DNA from: Betaproteobacteria bacterium
Lineage (GTDB): Bacteria > Pseudomonadota > Gammaproteobacteria > Burkholderiales > Thiobacillaceae
Reading direction: 5' to 3'
NCBI GenBank assembly: GCA_016873905.1
Contig: VGVU01000049.1
Coordinates: forward strand, 1-9,855
Length of the DNA: 9,855 nucleotides
Of the stretch, positions 1 through 6,545 are shown piece by piece. The position numbers and the translations under genes are program-made. Below the pieces are notes generated by a model. The model ran no database searches and was not told the origin of the DNA. It worked only from the letters and a program-made list of their open reading frames with translations. Each line of letters opens with the position of its first letter. Position 1 is the stretch's first letter.

Positions 1-63
1 GTGGCCCAGACGGCCAATGGCGGGATTTACGCTTACAAATTCGATAAGCTGGACAAGCCGTGA
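1..63 (+). CDS. bamB: Outer membrane assembly factor BamB, C-terminal end (partial)
   Basis: Only the last 20 codons are present, reading VAQTANGGIYAYKFDKLDKP and then TGA at 61-63. The pattern of a hydrophobic strand, a Gly-Gly turn and an IYAY strand resembles the last blade of the BamB beta-propeller; E. coli BamB ends with a similar 'DGTVYSI' strand. BamB is the lipoprotein subunit of the BAM complex that folds outer-membrane proteins. The call rests mostly on context, because bamB directly precedes der in many Proteobacteria. The stop codon overlaps the GTG start of der (GTGA), which suggests translational coupling. The gene runs off the left edge, so no propeller motif or signal peptide can be checked. 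Confidence 0.7.
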   Translation: MAQTANGGIYAYKFDKLDKP

Positions 64-1472
64 AACCTACCATCGTTCTGGTCGGCCGACCCAATGTCGG
101 AAAGTCGACCCTGTTCAATCGTCTGACCCGGTCGCGTGATGCCTTGGTGCACGACCTGCCGGGCCTGACCCGCGATCGTCATTATGGCCATGGGCGGTTG
201 GATAAACCCTGTCTGATTATTGATACCGGTGGTTTCGAGCCGGTGGTGGACAGCGGCATCCTGGCCGAGATGGCGCGGCAGACCTTGCAGGCGGTCGATG
301 AGGCAGACGCCATTGTCTTTCTGGTCGATGGCCGCACGGGAGTCACGCCGCAGGACAAGATGATTGCTGATCGCTTGCGCCGCAGTGGTCGCCCCATTTT
401 TCTGGCCGTCAACAAGACGGAGGGCATGCCGGCTGAGGTGGTAGCGGCCGAGTTCTTCGAGCTCTCGCTCGGGCGGCCCATCGCCATTTCCGGGGCGCAC
501 GGCGAGGGGGTGCGCGAGTTGATGGCCCAGGTCCTGGCGGATTTCCCGGACGAACTCCCGGACGAGGAGGTGAGCGAGAACCATCCGCGCATCGCCATCA
601 TTGGCCGACCCAATGTCGGCAAATCCACCCTGGTCAATGCCCTGGTGGGCGAGGAGCGGGTCATCGCCTTTGACCAACCGGGCACGACGCGGGACTCCAT
701 CGAGGTCGATTTCGAGCGGCATGGCCGTCACTACACCCTGATTGATACCGCAGGGGTGCGACGCAAGGGGCGTATTGATAACGATGCCCTGGGGGCTATT
801 GAGAAATATTCCGTCATCAAGACCTTGCAGGCGATCGAGGGGGCCAATGTCTGTGTCTTGGTGCTCGATGCGCATCAGGAGATCTCTGATCAGGATGCCC
901 ATTTGGCCGGTTTTATCCTGGAGGCCGGGCGGGCCTTGGTCGTGGCGATCAATAAGTGGGATGGGCTGGATGGCTATGCCCGCGATCGTCTCAAGCTGGA
1001 ACTTGGCCGCCGCCTGGTGTTCCTGAGTTTTGCCCGTTTTCATTACATCTCGGCCTTGCATGGCCAGGGTCTGGGCGGGGTTCTCAAATCGGTCAATGAG
1101 GCCTATGCCGCCGCGATGGCCAAGTTGCCGACGCCGAAGTTGACCAGCATCCTGCAGTCTGCCGTGGAACGCCACGCCCCCCACAAGTCCGGCCTATTCC
1201 GGCCCAAACCCAAGTATGCGCATCAAGGGGGCAGCAACCCGCCGATCATCGTCGTGCACGGCAATCACCTTGAGGGCATCTCCAAGGATTATCAACGCTA
1301 TCTGGAAAACACCTTCCGCGAGGCCTTTGATCTGCAGGGCACGCCGCTTCGGGTGGAGTTCAAGGCGAACGAGAACCCCTACGAGGCGAAGAAGCCCAAG
1401 GCCATGACCCAGCGCGAGGCCAACAAGGCGCGTCGGGAGCGTCGCCATCGGCGCAAGACCTTTGGGTCATGA
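60..1472 (+). CDS. der: Ribosome biogenesis GTPase Der (EngA)
   Basis: Der is an essential GTPase with two G domains in tandem that acts in late assembly of the 50S subunit. The 470-residue product has the full family architecture. G domain 1 has the P-loop GRPNVGKST at 9-17, DTGG at 55-58 and NKTE at 118-121. G domain 2 has a second P-loop at 182-190, PGTTRDS at 207-213, DTAG at 229-232, NKWD at 298-301 and SALHG at 331-335. A KH-like domain spans about 355-440, ending in a very basic tail (ERRHRRK near 460-466). The linker between the G domains (about 163-176) is acidic and much shorter than in E. coli. In G4 of domain 1 the usual Asp is Glu. The GTG start at 60 overlaps the bamB stop and puts the first P-loop at residue 9, as expected; no strong Shine-Dalgarno is visible. 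The 76 bases after it hold a likely hfq promoter but no clear terminator. Confidence 0.97.
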   Translation: MKPTIVLVGRPNVGKSTLFNRLTRSRDALVHDLPGLTRDRHYGHGRLDKPCLIIDTGGFEPVVDSGILAEMARQTLQAVDEADAIVFLVDGRTGVTPQDKMIADRLRRSGRPIFLAVNKTEGMPAEVVAAEFFELSLGRPIAISGAHGEGVRELMAQVLADFPDELPDEEVSENHPRIAIIGRPNVGKSTLVNALVGEERVIAFDQPGTTRDSIEVDFERHGRHYTLIDTAGVRRKGRIDNDALGAIEKYSVIKTLQAIEGANVCVLVLDAHQEISDQDAHLAGFILEAGRALVVAINKWDGLDGYARDRLKLELGRRLVFLSFARFHYISALHGQGLGGVLKSVNEAYAAAMAKLPTPKLTSILQSAVERHAPHKSGLFRPKPKYAHQGGSNPPIIVVHGNHLEGISKDYQRYLENTFREAFDLQGTPLRVEFKANENPYEAKKPKAMTQREANKARRERRHRRKTFGS

Positions 1473-1483
1473 CCCGTTGGATC

Positions 1484-1511
1484 TTGCCGGGGCGAATTTA
1501 TAAGATACAAT
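1484..1511 (+). promoter_or_regulatory. Candidate sigma-70 promoter for hfq
   Basis: In the der-hfq gap, TTGCCG (1484-1489) is followed after 16 bases by TACAAT (1506-1511). The -35 box matches consensus at 4 of 6 positions and the -10 box at 5 of 6. Transcription would begin near 1518 and give a short AU-rich leader of about 30 bases before the hfq ATG. This would let hfq and the hflX-hisZ genes be expressed independently of bamB-der. It is predicted by eye only; readthrough from der remains possible because no terminator is seen after der. Confidence 0.5.
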
Positions 1512-1548
1512 GCCCGCTCGGTTTTATTGGTATTAAGTTCAAGACACT

Positions 1549-1821
1549 ATGAACAAAGGGCAGATTTTACAAGACCCGTTTCTCGCTGCGCTGGCACAGG
1601 AGCAGGTGCAGTGCTCCGTTTATCTGGTTAACGGCATCAAGCTACAGGGCTATATCGAGTCCTTCGATGCATATGTGGTCGTGCTCAGGAATGCCATCAG
1701 CCAGATGGTTTACAAGCACGCCATATCGACCATCGTGCCGTCGCGGCCGGTGCTTTTCCGGCAAGCGGACCCGGCAGGGCGTACCGATACCGCTACATCA
1801 GCCGCTACCGAGCAGGACTGA
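1549..1821 (+). CDS. hfq: RNA chaperone Hfq (variant rim and proximal face)
   Basis: Hfq is a hexameric Sm-like RNA chaperone that binds small RNAs and mRNAs and promotes their pairing. The product has 90 residues. The Sm1 motif (YLVNGIKLQG, 25-34) and the Sm2 motif (YKHAIS, 55-60) are intact. Also kept are Q8, D9 and F39, the distal-face residues Y25, G29, I30, K31, L32 and Q33, and K56/H57. Two regions differ from E. coli Hfq. Residues 16-19 read AQEQ where E. coli has RRER, so the rim arginines R16, R17 and R19 are absent. Residues 41-42 are Ala-Tyr instead of Gln-Phe. The tail after about residue 68 is short and polar, ending in EQD. Translation starts at ATG 1549; the Shine-Dalgarno is weak. 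It lies between der and hflX, and hfq-hflX adjacency is widespread. Identity is certain; the effect of the substitutions is inferred. Confidence 0.97.
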   Translation: MNKGQILQDPFLAALAQEQVQCSVYLVNGIKLQGYIESFDAYVVVLRNAISQMVYKHAISTIVPSRPVLFRQADPAGRTDTATSAATEQD

Positions 1822-1837
1822 TCGGGTTTTCTTGCAA

Positions 1838-1863
1838 CCGTGTTACACGGCCCTAAACGGGCC
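1838..1863 (+). other. Two overlapping small hairpins in the hfq-hflX gap
   Basis: CCGTG (1838-1842) can pair with CACGG (1846-1850) across a TTA loop. GGCCC (1849-1853) can pair with GGGCC (1859-1863) across a TAAAC loop. The two stems share bases 1849-1850, so they cannot both form fully. The second stem ends 8 bases before the hflX ATG, where a ribosome binding site would normally be, and is followed by TTACTT rather than a real U-tract. It may be a weak attenuator, a translation-modulating leader, or chance in GC-rich DNA. Confidence 0.3.
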
Positions 1864-1871
1864 TTACTTCC

Positions 1872-3050
1872 ATGTTTGAGCGGCCTGAGACGGGCACCCG
1901 CGCGGTGCTGGTTGGCGTCAATTTTGGCCGTCCTGAGCATGCGGAACTCCTGGCGGAACTTCTGCTGTTGACCGCGAGTGCCGGGATTACCGTCACTGAG
2001 GTGGTCGAGGGGCGTCGCGCTCGGCCGGACCCGGCCCTCTTCGTCGGTTCTGGAAAGGCCGATCAGATTGCCGAGGCGATGCGGGCCAGCGAGGCACAGA
2101 TTGCCATCTTCAATCATGACCTGACCCCGGTTCAGGAGCGAAATCTTGAACGCCATCTGGGGTGCCATGTTCTTGATCGCACGGCGTTGATCTTGCACAT
2201 CTTTTCGCAGCGAGCCCGATCGGGTGAGGGCAAGTTGCAAGTGGAACTGGCGCAGATGCGGCATCAGGCGACGCGGCTGGTGCGCGGTTGGACCCACCTG
2301 GAGCGGCAAAAAGGCGGCATTGGTGTGCGTGGGGGTCCCGGTGAGACCCAACTGGAACTGGATCGTCGCTTGTTGGCAGGCAAAATCCGCAATCTGGAGG
2401 GCCGCCTGGCCCGGTTGGAAAAGAGCCGTGGCCTGCAACGCCGGGCCCGGCAACGCGGCGGGGTATTGTCGGTCTCGCTGGTGGGTTACACCAACGCTGG
2501 AAAATCCACCCTGTTCAACGCCCTGACAAGGGCCGGGACCTACGCAGCGGACCAGCTCTTCGCCACGCTGGATACCACCACGCGCCGCCTCTGGCTCCCG
2601 GAGGCGGGTCAGGTGGTGATCTCCGATACGGTCGGGTTCATCAACCGCTTGCCCCACACGCTCGTGGCGGCCTTTCATGCCACATTGGAAGAGACGGTGC
2701 AGGCCGATCTGCTGCTCCATGTCATTGATTACGCCAGTCCCGTTCGCGACCGCCAGATGGCTGAGGTCGACAAGGTGCTGGAGGAGATTGGGGCGCAGGC
2801 GGTACCGCAGATCCAGGTCTTCAATAAGATTGATCTGACCGGGCGGGAGCCGGGTTTGGTGCGAGATGAATATGGTAAGATCGAGCGCGTTTTTTTGAGT
2901 GCCGGGACCGGTGTCGGGCTGGATGCGTTGCGCTTGGCCATGACCGAGGCGGCGCAGGCTGCCGCGATGGGCCGTTCCGGCGAGATTCAGGCGGATGCCG
3001 CGGGCGGCGACGACACACCCATAGACGAGACAGACGATGGCATGGAATGA
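1872..3050 (+). CDS. hflX: Ribosome-splitting GTPase HflX, short form without C-terminal domain
   Basis: HflX is a GTPase of the Obg-HflX group that binds 50S subunits and splits stalled or heat-stressed 70S ribosomes. The 392-residue product has the HflX N-terminal domain (about 1-195). This includes the glycine-rich signature GGIGVRGGPGETQ (148-160), then LELDRR, and a basic coiled-coil helix at about 163-195. The G domain follows: G1 GYTNAGKST (205-213), G2 TLDTTTR (232-238), G3 DTVGF (252-256), G4 NKID (318-321) and G5 SA (343-344). The C-terminal domain found in E. coli HflX (426 residues) is missing; after about residue 365 there is only a short acidic tail rich in Asp. The ATG at 1872 is chosen because the N-terminus MFERPETGTRAVLVGV aligns with known HflX starts. 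There is no clear Shine-Dalgarno, and small hairpins lie just upstream. Its last 14 bases overlap the start of hflK. Confidence 0.95.
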   Translation: MFERPETGTRAVLVGVNFGRPEHAELLAELLLLTASAGITVTEVVEGRRARPDPALFVGSGKADQIAEAMRASEAQIAIFNHDLTPVQERNLERHLGCHVLDRTALILHIFSQRARSGEGKLQVELAQMRHQATRLVRGWTHLERQKGGIGVRGGPGETQLELDRRLLAGKIRNLEGRLARLEKSRGLQRRARQRGGVLSVSLVGYTNAGKSTLFNALTRAGTYAADQLFATLDTTTRRLWLPEAGQVVISDTVGFINRLPHTLVAAFHATLEETVQADLLLHVIDYASPVRDRQMAEVDKVLEEIGAQAVPQIQVFNKIDLTGREPGLVRDEYGKIERVFLSAGTGVGLDALRLAMTEAAQAAAMGRSGEIQADAAGGDDTPIDETDDGME

Positions 3051-4296
3051 ACCGAACGGTGGTAAGGGCGATGGCGGCCCGCCGGATCTCGATGAGCTGT
3101 GGAAGGGCCTCAACGATCGCCTGAGCGGAATGTTCGGGCGCGGCGGCGCACCCAATACGCCTGGCCCCGATGGGGGCAATGACGGCAATGGGGGTGGTAA
3201 TCAGGGCGGCAACAGACCACCGCCCCGTGGCCGGCCCCAGATGCCGCAATTCCGCTTGCCTGGGATGGGTCTCATCGTGGGCCTTGTGGCGCTGTTCTGG
3301 CTGGCGTCTGGCTTTTACATCGTCAATGCGGGCGAGCGCGGCGTGGTCCTGCGCTTTGGCCAGTACGCCGAATCGACGCTGCCCGGCCCACGCTGGCACC
3401 TTCCGTACCCCTTCGAGTCGGTCGAGAAGGTCAATATCGAGCAGGTGCGTACCGTTGAGTTGGGTTACCGGCGCAATGTGAAGTCCAAGAACCTGGGCGA
3501 GTCCCTGATGCTGACGGATGACGAGAACATCATCGACCTGCAATTCTCAGTGCAGTATGTCCTCAAGGATCCGGAAGATTTTCTGTTCTTCAATCGCAAT
3601 CCGGATGAGACCGTGATGCAGGTGGCCGAATCGGCCATGCGCGAGGTGGTTGGTAAGAGTCACATGGACTATGTCCTCTACGAGGGTCGGGCCGATGTTG
3701 CGGCGCGTGCCACCAAGCTGATGCAGGAGTTGCTCGATCGCTATCGGGTCGGGGTGACGGTCAGCAAGGTTAACTTGCAGAATGCCCAGCCTCCGGAGCA
3801 GGTTCAGGCGGCCTTTGATGATGCGGTCAAGGCGGGCCAGGACCGTGAACGATTGAAGAACGAGGGTCAGGCCTATGCCAATGATGTGGTGCCCAAGGCA
3901 CGCGGTCTGGCGGCACGCCTGATTGCCGAGGCCAATGGTCACAAACAGCGCGTCGTTGTGGCCGCTGAGGGTGACGCAGCGCGTTTTACCTCGATCGTGA
4001 CCGAGTACAACAAGGCGCCGCAGGTGACGCGTGAGCGTCTCTACCAGGACGCAATGCAGCAGATCCTGAGCAGCACAACCAAGGTGATGGTTGATAGCAA
4101 GCAGGGGCAGCAGTTGCTCTATCTGCCGCTCGACAAGATCATGCAGATGTCGGTGCCGGGCGCCGCAACGGCGGCCTCTGCCGCTACGGTTGCTGCGCCG
4201 GCGGCGGCACCCGAGGCAGCGCCGGCGCGGGTGGCTCCCCCGGTGGACGCGCGCAGCCGTGATGCAGCGCGCAGCCGTGATCGCGAGGTTCGCTGA
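3037..4296 (+). CDS. hflK: FtsH protease modulator HflK (SPFH/prohibitin family)
   Basis: HflK forms with HflC a large membrane complex that surrounds the FtsH protease and modulates its access to membrane substrates. The 419-residue product begins MAWNEP, the typical HflK start. It then has a cytoplasmic Gly/Pro/Asn-rich segment (about 35-66), one membrane anchor (about 78-95, LIVGLVALFWLASGFYIV), and the SPFH domain (about 95-290) beginning NAGERGVVLRFGQ. The helical region rich in Ala and charged residues continues to about 345. The tail (about 375-402) is a low-complexity Ala/Pro run ending in a duplicated ARSRD unit (405-409 and 411-415). The DPWG motif often seen near the N-terminus is absent. 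The start overlaps the end of hflX by 14 bases in another frame, and the stop overlaps the hflC start (TGATG), so the three genes are probably translationally coupled. Confidence 0.96.
   Translation: MAWNEPNGGKGDGGPPDLDELWKGLNDRLSGMFGRGGAPNTPGPDGGNDGNGGGNQGGNRPPPRGRPQMPQFRLPGMGLIVGLVALFWLASGFYIVNAGERGVVLRFGQYAESTLPGPRWHLPYPFESVEKVNIEQVRTVELGYRRNVKSKNLGESLMLTDDENIIDLQFSVQYVLKDPEDFLFFNRNPDETVMQVAESAMREVVGKSHMDYVLYEGRADVAARATKLMQELLDRYRVGVTVSKVNLQNAQPPEQVQAAFDDAVKAGQDRERLKNEGQAYANDVVPKARGLAARLIAEANGHKQRVVVAAEGDAARFTSIVTEYNKAPQVTRERLYQDAMQQILSSTTKVMVDSKQGQQLLYLPLDKIMQMSVPGAATAASAATVAAPAAAPEAAPARVAPPVDARSRDAARSRDREVR
4249..4281 (+). repeat. Short tandem repeat at the 3' end of hflK
   Basis: The 15-mer GCGCGCAGCCGTGAT occurs at 4249-4263 and again exactly at 4267-4281, a period of 18 bases. 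It is in frame and encodes ARSRD twice at the very C-terminus of HflK. The simplest reading is a recent duplication in an unconstrained tail. Confidence 0.85.
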
Positions 4297-5168
4297 TGAA
4301 AAACCTGTCTAATCTGATTGCTCTGCTGGTTGGCGTCGCCATGCTGGTCTCGATGAGCCTCTTTACGGTTGATCAGCGCCAGGCGGCACTGGTCTTTCAA
4401 CTGGGCGACATTGTCGATACCAAGACCAAGCCCGGACTCTATTTCAAGATCCCGCTGATCCAAAATGTGCGCAATTTTGACACGCGCATCATGACCTTGG
4501 ACCCGGTTGATCCGGAGCGCTTCATTACCTCTGAGAAGAAGAATGTGCTGGTCGATTATTTCGTCAAATGGCGGATCACCAATGTGCGTACTTTTTATGT
4601 CAGCTTTGGTGGCGATGAGGCCCGGGCCATCAATCGCCTGGCCCAGACGGTCAACGATGGCTTGCGTGCCGAATTCGGTAAGCGCACGGTGCATGATGTG
4701 GTCTCTGGCGAACGCGACGATGTGATGGACGCCTTGCGCAAATCGGCCAATACGGATGCCAAGCGTTTTGGCGTCGAGGTCTTGGATGTGCGCATCAAGC
4801 GCGTGGATCTGCCGGCTGAGGTCTCCGAGTCGGTTTACCGGCGCATGGAGGCCGAACGCAAGCGGGTGGCGAACGAGCTGCGCTCAACCGGTGCGGCTGA
4901 GGCTGAAAAGATCAAGGCCGAGGCTGACCGGGAGCGTGAGGTCATCCTCGCCGAGGCCTATCGTGATGCCCAGCGCATCAAGGGTCAGGGCGATGGCAAG
5001 GCGGCGGCAATTTACGCCAAGGCCTATGGTAAACACGCCGAGTTCTACGCCTTCTATCGCAGCATGGAGTCGTACAAAGCCAGCTTCAAGGACAAGCAGG
5101 ATGTGATGGTTCTGCAGCCAAACTCGGCCTTCTTCCGCTACATGAATGCACCCAAGGGCGGCAAGTGA
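4296..5168 (+). CDS. hflC: FtsH protease modulator HflC (SPFH/prohibitin family)
   Basis: HflC is the partner of HflK in the complex that regulates the membrane protease FtsH. The 290-residue product has an uncleaved N-terminal signal anchor (about 6-24) and the SPFH domain with VDQRQAALVFQLGDI (25-39). TLDPVDPERFITSEKKNVLVDYF motifs follow at about 67-89, typical of HflC. A long charged helical section lies at about 180-235 (ERKRVANELRSTGAAEAEKI). The C-terminus VLQPNSAFFRYM (272-283) is typical of the family. It starts at ATG 4296, overlapping the hflK stop by one base, with GAGG at 4285-4288 as ribosome binding site (7-base spacing). The stop overlaps the GTG of the next gene. Length and motifs are normal for the family and I see nothing odd. 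Confidence 0.97.
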   Translation: MKNLSNLIALLVGVAMLVSMSLFTVDQRQAALVFQLGDIVDTKTKPGLYFKIPLIQNVRNFDTRIMTLDPVDPERFITSEKKNVLVDYFVKWRITNVRTFYVSFGGDEARAINRLAQTVNDGLRAEFGKRTVHDVVSGERDDVMDALRKSANTDAKRFGVEVLDVRIKRVDLPAEVSESVYRRMEAERKRVANELRSTGAAEAEKIKAEADREREVILAEAYRDAQRIKGQGDGKAAAIYAKAYGKHAEFYAFYRSMESYKASFKDKQDVMVLQPNSAFFRYMNAPKGGK

Positions 5169-5356
5169 CTCTGCAAGAGATATTTTTACCGGCGCTGGCG
5201 CTGATGCTGATCATGGAAGGGATGATGCCTTTCCTGGCGCCCGCGACCTGGCGTGAGACCTTCACGCGCCTGGCCACGCTGCGCGAGGGCCAGATTCGCT
5301 TTATGGGCCTCATCTCCATGGCCTTGGGTCTGATTCTGATGCAGGTAGTGTTATGA
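5165..5356 (+). CDS. Small DUF2065 (YjeT-like) inner-membrane protein
   Basis: This 63-residue protein has two hydrophobic segments, about 5-25 and 46-63. A basic amphipathic loop (ATWRETFTRLATLREGQIR) separates them, giving a predicted hairpin in the inner membrane. The pattern MLIMEGMMPFLAP resembles the LVLEGLGPMLYP motif of E. coli YjeT, which also lies just after hflC; these belong to DUF2065, whose function is unknown. The GTG start at 5165 overlaps the hflC stop (GTGA) and is preceded by AAGGGCGG. The stop overlaps the hisZ start (ATGA). The tight coupling to hflC suggests a role linked to HflKC/FtsH, but that is inference. Confidence 0.9.
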   Translation: MTLQEIFLPALALMLIMEGMMPFLAPATWRETFTRLATLREGQIRFMGLISMALGLILMQVVL

Positions 5357-6531
5357 CGCGTTCCGTGAGCCTTCATTCCGCCCCGGCCTGGCTCCTTCCC
5401 GAGTATGTCGAGGATGTCTTGCCGCCCTACGCCGCTGCCCTTGAGGGCGTGCGTGCACGCTTGCTCGCCCTGTTGAATGGTCATGGCTACGATTATGTGC
5501 AACCGCCCATGATCGAATTCCTCGATTCGCTGCTCTCTGATGCGGGTAATGAGCTGGATCTCAAAACCTTCAAGGTGATCGACAGCCTGTCGTGTCGACA
5601 GATGGGTGTGCGTGCCGATATCACCCCACAGATTGCGCGGATTGACGCCCATTTGCTGGGACGCAGCGGGGCCGTCCGTCTCTGTTACGCCGGCTCGGTC
5701 CTGCATACGCGCCCGGATGGCATGGCCAATCGCCGTGAGCCGTATCAGTTGGGCGCGGAGCTGTTTGGCCACGCGGGGATTGAGGCCGATCTGGAAATCC
5801 TCACCTTGTTGCTGGCGGCGATGCAGACCTGTGACCTCGAGCAAACGCGGGTCAGTCTCGGCCATGTCGGATTGTTCCGTGCCCTGGCGCGGGCAGCGGG
5901 GCTGGATGCCAGGACGGAGGCGGCCCTGTTTACCGCCTTGCGGCATAAGGATGTGCCGGAGTTGACCGCGTGCGTGGCGGGACTCGATCTGAAGTGGCGT
6001 GCCGCCTTTCTCGCCTTGACCGAGCTCTATGGCGGGGTCGAGGTGATTGATGATGCGCGGGCGCAGTTGCCGGCCGTGGAGGGTGTTGCGCAGGCCCTGG
6101 ATGAGCTCGCGACCTTGGCTCGGGGTGTTTCTGGGGCGAATATCGGCATTGATCTTGCTGATCTGCGCGGCTATGGCTATCACAACGGCGTCGTGTTCGC
6201 GGGCTATGTGGGGGGACAGGCGCAGGCCGTCGCCCTGGGTGGTCGCTATGACGGTGCGGGCGCGCGTTTCGGACAGGCTCGTCCGGCCACGGGATTCAGC
6301 CTCGATCTGCGCCGGGTTCTGGATGTCATGGCTGAACCGGTCGCGGCCTCGGGGATTCTGGCCCCGTATGGCAATGAGATCGGTCTGCGCGATGAAATCG
6401 CCCGCCTGCGTGCGGCGGGTGAGCGCGTGGTGGTGGAGTTGCCTGGCCAAGAGGCCTGGCGCGCAAGCTGTGGTTGCGACCGTATCTTGATTCAGGCGGG
6501 GTCTGCATGGCAGATCCAGCCCCTCATTTGA
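5353..6531 (+). CDS. hisZ: ATP phosphoribosyltransferase regulatory subunit HisZ
   Basis: HisZ is a catalytically inactive paralogue of histidyl-tRNA synthetase. It forms a hetero-octamer with short-form HisG and is needed for the first step of histidine synthesis and its feedback control. The 392-residue product shows the class II synthetase core with HisZ-type motifs: QPPMIEFLDSLL (50-61), RADITPQIARIDAH (87-100), YAGSVLHTRP (112-121) and REPYQLGAELFG (128-139). GIDLADLRGYGYHNGVVFAGY lies at 265-285 and GGRYDGAG..GFSLDLRRVLD at 297-324. The anticodon-binding domain of true HisRS is missing; only about 60 residues follow the core. The start ATG 5353 overlaps the DUF2065 stop, with AGG about 7-8 bases upstream. 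hisG is not in the window, but a short-form HisG must be encoded elsewhere if this protein works. hisZ before purA is a common proteobacterial arrangement. Confidence 0.94.
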   Translation: MTRSVSLHSAPAWLLPEYVEDVLPPYAAALEGVRARLLALLNGHGYDYVQPPMIEFLDSLLSDAGNELDLKTFKVIDSLSCRQMGVRADITPQIARIDAHLLGRSGAVRLCYAGSVLHTRPDGMANRREPYQLGAELFGHAGIEADLEILTLLLAAMQTCDLEQTRVSLGHVGLFRALARAAGLDARTEAALFTALRHKDVPELTACVAGLDLKWRAAFLALTELYGGVEVIDDARAQLPAVEGVAQALDELATLARGVSGANIGIDLADLRGYGYHNGVVFAGYVGGQAQAVALGGRYDGAGARFGQARPATGFSLDLRRVLDVMAEPVAASGILAPYGNEIGLRDEIARLRAAGERVVVELPGQEAWRASCGCDRILIQAGSAWQIQPLI

Positions 6532-6533
6532 AC

Positions 6534-6539
6534 AAAGGA
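6534..6539 (+). promoter_or_regulatory. Ribosome binding site of purA, sets the start
   Basis: AAAGGA sits 6 bases before ATG 6546, in the 14-base gap after the hisZ stop. It decides between this ATG and an in-frame extension reaching back into hisZ (to TTG 6474), which lacks such a site and encodes residues not typical of PurA. Confidence 0.8.
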
Positions 6540-6545
6540 AAAAGA

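Noticed and set aside
411..422. Glu in place of Asp in the G4 motif of the first Der G domain (NKTE)
   Set aside because: A conservative change that I believe occurs in other Der proteins; the rest of the G domain is intact, so it is not taken as a defect.
33..1184. Long open frame on the minus strand opposite der (383 codons)
   Set aside because: It lies wholly over der, which has all family motifs. Its translation shows no recognisable domain. Long antisense frames are expected in GC-rich coding DNA.
1477..1520. Heat-shock (sigma-32) promoter before hfq
   Set aside because: A CTTG is present at 1483-1486, but no CCCCAT-like -10 element follows at the right distance; the sigma-70 reading fits better.
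2313..2352. Extra glycine in the HflX signature (RGGPGET instead of RGPGET) as a possible indel
   Set aside because: The reading frame continues cleanly through the G domain, and I recall this RGGPGE form as a normal variant in Betaproteobacteria.
1710..3188. Long open frame on the minus strand opposite hfq, hflX and hflK (492 codons)
   Set aside because: It spans three well-supported plus-strand genes and has a low-complexity Pro/Arg/Gln-rich translation with no motif.
5086..6450. Long open frame on the minus strand opposite hflC, DUF2065 and hisZ (454 codons)
   Set aside because: It is a shadow of coding sequence on the plus strand; no domain, ribosome binding site or promoter supports it.
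6474..6545. N-terminal extension of PurA by 24 residues from TTG 6474
   Set aside because: It overlaps the end of hisZ, lacks a ribosome binding site, and the standard PurA N-terminus begins at ATG 6546 behind AAAGGA.
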